Of a stretch of 7,359 nt of DNA, positions 6,020-7,359 are shown in pieces; positions within the stretch are counted from its first letter, which is position 1; each line of letters opens with the position of its first letter. The DNA comes from Chloroflexota bacterium. Its GTDB lineage: Bacteria; Chloroflexota; Anaerolineae; Anaerolineales; JACQED01. Both the position numbers and the translations under genes were made by a program. The stretch is taken from positions 1 to 7,359 of the forward strand of contig JACQED010000372.1 of assembly GCA_016200785.1 (NCBI GenBank). Direction: 5' to 3'. Under the pieces are notes generated by a model. The model was not told the DNA's origin. It saw nothing but the letters and a program-made list of their open reading frames with translations, and searched no databases.

Positions 6020-6122
6020 CGGAGACGAGAATTAGGGTTACGGCCCTAAGTTCATCGCTGTCTCCTCCTTTGGCGAAGGCTCCCGCCGGGCTCCCCCCTC
6101 ACCGCCCCGGCGGGGGCTTTTT
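6020..6122 (+). ncRNA. Candidate small structured RNA ending in a strong terminator
   Basis: No reading frame of note lies here, yet a strong rightward terminator closes the stretch and the only gene on its left runs the other way. Before it is a long bulged hairpin: GGAGAC (6021-6026) pairs with GTCTCC (6060-6065), GA (6027-6028) with TC (6055-6056), GAATTAGGG (6029-6037) with CCCTAA and TTC (6044-6049, 6051-6053, bulged G6050), around the loop TTACGG. A TATATT box predicts a start near 6020 at the base of this stem. The simplest reading is a transcript of about 100 nt. I do not recognise 6S, 4.5S, tmRNA or RNase P signatures. It could instead be an attenuating leader for the response regulator. 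Confidence 0.35.
6079..6122 (+). terminator. Rho-independent terminator, rightward
   Basis: A 12-bp stem pairs GCTCCCGCCGGG (6079-6090) with CCCGGCGGGGGC (6106-6117), with one G-T wobble. The loop is 15 nt and five T follow (6118-6122). AAG before the stem can pair with the first Ts. On the minus strand there is no T-run after the stem, so it acts to the right. Confidence 0.85.
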
Positions 6123-6157
6123 AACGCGAAGGCGCATCACCCGCGATTGCCCCCCAC

Positions 6158-6187
6158 TTTTCAAAAATCTACGCAACGCGGTACAAT
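6158..6187 (+). promoter_or_regulatory. Promoter of the response regulator gene, probably giving a leaderless mRNA
   Basis: -10 TACAAT (6182-6187) and -35-like TTTTCA (6158-6163) lie 18 nt apart. The -10 ends 6 nt before the ATG at 6194, so transcription should begin at or within a base or two of the A of the start codon. The AGGGG before the ATG is too close to serve as a Shine-Dalgarno site. Confidence 0.55.
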
Positions 6188-6193
6188 AGGGGC

Positions 6194-6847
6194 ATGACGC
6201 ACCTACGCATCATGCTCGTTGACGATCACGAAGTGGTTCGTTTGGGTCTGAAAAGTCTACTGGAACGGCACCCCGGCTTCGAGGTGGTGGCCGAGGCCGG
6301 GAGCGCGACCGAAGCGGTGAAGAAGGCCGTCGTCCACAAGCCGGACATCGTCGTGATGGACATCCGTTTGCCCGGCGGCAGTGGGATCGAGGCCTGCCAG
6401 CAAATCACACAAGAGTTGCCCGATACCAAAGTGGTGATGCTGACTTCGTACGCCGAGGACGAGATGCTGTTCTCGGCGATCCGCGCCGGGGCCGCCGGTT
6501 ACGTGCTCAAGCAGATCGGCGGCGAAGACCTGGTGCGCGCGATCGAGGCCGCGGGGCGCGGTGAGGCCTCACTCGATCCCGCGCTCACCCAGCGCGTCTT
6601 CGCCGAAGTCCGCAAGGCCGTGCGCAAAGAGGAAGCGTCGGCGTTCGCCGCGCTCACGCCGCAAGAGATGCACGTGCTGTTGCAGGTCACCGAGGGGAAG
6701 ACGAACCGCGAGATCGCCGATGCGTTGTTTCTCGGCGAGGGGACGGTGCGCAACTACGTCAGCAGTATTCTATCAAAGTTGAGCGTGTCCAACCGCGCCG
6801 AGGCCGCCGCTTTCGCCGTCGAGCATCACCTCAAAGACTATCTGTAA
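6194..6847 (+). CDS. NarL/FixJ-family (LuxR-type) response regulator
   Basis: A 217-residue cytoplasmic transcription factor, normal length for the family. The receiver domain (1-120) has the acidic pair D10/D11 (LVDDHEVVRLGL), the phosphoacceptor D56 (VVMDIRLPGGSG), T84 (MLTSYAED) and K106 (YVLKQIGGEDL). The C-terminal LuxR-type helix-turn-helix starts at LTPQEMHVLL (154-163), with GKTNREIADALFLGEGTVRNY (168-188) as the recognition part and NRAEAAAFA at the end. All residues for phosphorylation and dimer-type DNA binding are present, so it should answer to a sensor kinase; none lies in this window, so it looks like an orphan here. The start follows a TACAAT box by 6 nt, implying a leaderless message. 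The closest style is the LiaR/DevR group, but the target genes cannot be inferred. It converges with the E1 beta gene with 12 nt between stops. Confidence 0.95.
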   Translation: MTHLRIMLVDDHEVVRLGLKSLLERHPGFEVVAEAGSATEAVKKAVVHKPDIVVMDIRLPGGSGIEACQQITQELPDTKVVMLTSYAEDEMLFSAIRAGAAGYVLKQIGGEDLVRAIEAAGRGEASLDPALTQRVFAEVRKAVRKEEASAFAALTPQEMHVLLQVTEGKTNREIADALFLGEGTVRNYVSSILSKLSVSNRAEAAAFAVEHHLKDYL

Positions 6848-6859
6848 CTCCCCTTTCCA

Positions 6860-7359
6860 TCACATCACGCTCTTCACCGCCGCAACAATCTTCTCCGGGT
6901 CGGGCAACTGCGCCATTTCGAGCGGCAGGCTGTAGGCCAGCGGGCTGTCGGCGCCACCCACACGAGCGATCGGCGCGTCGAGATAGTCGAAGGCCATCTC
7001 CTGCACTGTCGCCGAAATCTCGCTGAGGATGCTACCGAACTGCACCGCCTCGTGCGCCAGCACCATCCGGTTCGTCTTCTTCAACGAATTCACCATCGTC
7101 TCAACATCCATCGGGCGGATCGAGCGAGCATCGATCACCTCGGCTGAGATTCCTTCGGCGGCAAGTTTGTCGGCGGCGGCCAGCGCGTGCAACACGGAGC
7201 GCGAGAGGGCGACGATCGTCACGTCGTTCCCGGCGCGTTTGATGTCCGCCCTGCCGATGGGCACGGTATAGTCGCCGTCGGGCACTTCGCCTTTGGTCGG
7301 GTAGAGCAGCTTGTGCTCGATGACCATCACCGGGTTGTCGTCGCGAATGGCGGACTTGA
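6860..7359 (-). CDS. 2-oxoacid (pyruvate-type) dehydrogenase E1 component, beta subunit, C-terminal half
   Basis: The frame is open to the window edge, so the gene is 5'-truncated by the window; about 165 residues of a protein normally near 325 are seen. In the E1 alpha2-beta2 enzyme this subunit helps bind thiamine diphosphate for oxidative decarboxylation of pyruvate or branched-chain 2-oxoacids. Visible family blocks are KSAIRDDNPVMVIEHKLLY across the internal ATG at 7327, YTVPIGRADIKRAGNDVTIVALS, then the transketolase C-terminal domain: AAEGISAEVIDARSIRPMD, NRMVLAHEAVQFGSILSEI, and SPLAYSLPLE with PDPEKIVAAVKSVM at the end. The GTG/ATG near 7325-7330 are internal residues, not a start. 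Pyruvate and branched-chain forms cannot be separated from this half. Acetoin dehydrogenase beta is a further alternative. No E1 alpha or E2 gene lies downstream in the window. Confidence 0.92.
   Translation of the reverse strand, partial: KSAIRDDNPVMVIEHKLLYPTKGEVPDGDYTVPIGRADIKRAGNDVTIVALSRSVLHALAAADKLAAEGISAEVIDARSIRPMDVETMVNSLKKTNRMVLAHEAVQFGSILSEISATVQEMAFDYLDAPIARVGGADSPLAYSLPLEMAQLPDPEKIVAAVKSVM

Noticed and set aside
4971..6060. Group I intron carrying the GIY-YIG gene
   Set aside because: The nuclease overlaps the start of the next gene and no split host gene is seen on either side; I could not find the conserved P/Q/R/S core by eye.
5874..6078. tRNA or known housekeeping RNA in the intergenic region
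   Set aside because: No GGTTC-A/G-A T-loop, CCA end, SRP tetraloop region or tmRNA signature was found on either strand.
6860..7327. Complete small gene starting at the GTG/ATG near 7325-7330
   Set aside because: The codons before it read KSAIRDDNPV, which continues the E1 beta family sequence to the window edge, so the Met is internal.

Overview
The window looks like a piece of bacterial chromosome of high GC content, judged by eye. Every gene is compact and intronless, most are preceded by GGAGG-like ribosome binding sites, and one appears to be transcribed without a leader. The mix of a DUF255 thioredoxin-fold protein, OsmC, an aldo/keto reductase, a FemAB/CelD-type acyltransferase, a NarL-type regulator and a two-subunit-type 2-oxoacid dehydrogenase would suit a free-living environmental bacterium such as a Chloroflexota member. 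That lineage is a weak inference: no rRNA or other phylogenetic marker is present.

Layout. From about 5825 down to position 1, every gene lies on the minus strand, in this order: an I-TevI-like GIY-YIG nuclease with three repeated C-terminal modules (4971-5825); a DUF255/YyaL-type thioredoxin-domain protein (2891-4978) whose start overlaps the nuclease stop by 8 nt; an aldo/keto reductase (1782-2810); an OsmC-family protein (1191-1709); a GNAT-fold acyltransferase of the BioF2/CelD type (136-1167); and the probable 5' end of one more gene (1-87). A good sigma70-like promoter (5855-5883, minus) sits in front of the nuclease and could drive the whole series. DUF255, AKR and OsmC proteins all have thiol or carbonyl redox chemistry, so a loose oxidative-stress/detoxification cluster is plausible but not proven.

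The 368-nt region 5826-6193 has no protein gene. It holds the divergent nuclease promoter, a small dyad, a strong rho-independent terminator oriented to the right (6079-6122) and, just before it, a long bulged hairpin (6021-6065) with a TATATT box at the right distance upstream. Together they look like a small structured RNA of about 100 nt. A second plus-strand promoter (TACAAT at 6182-6187) lies so close to the next ATG that the mRNA of the NarL/FixJ-type response regulator (6194-6847) is probably leaderless. Converging on it with a 12-nt gap is the 3' half of a 2-oxoacid dehydrogenase E1 beta subunit gene (6860-7359, minus), cut by the window edge.

Three spacers of the minus-strand series (96-158, 1783-1817, 2823-2899) hold degenerate tandem heptanucleotides. 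They resemble in style the STRR heptamers known from cyanobacteria. One runs into the end of the aldo/keto reductase gene and supplies its last residues; another forms an inverted, hairpin-capable array of exactly 11 heptads.
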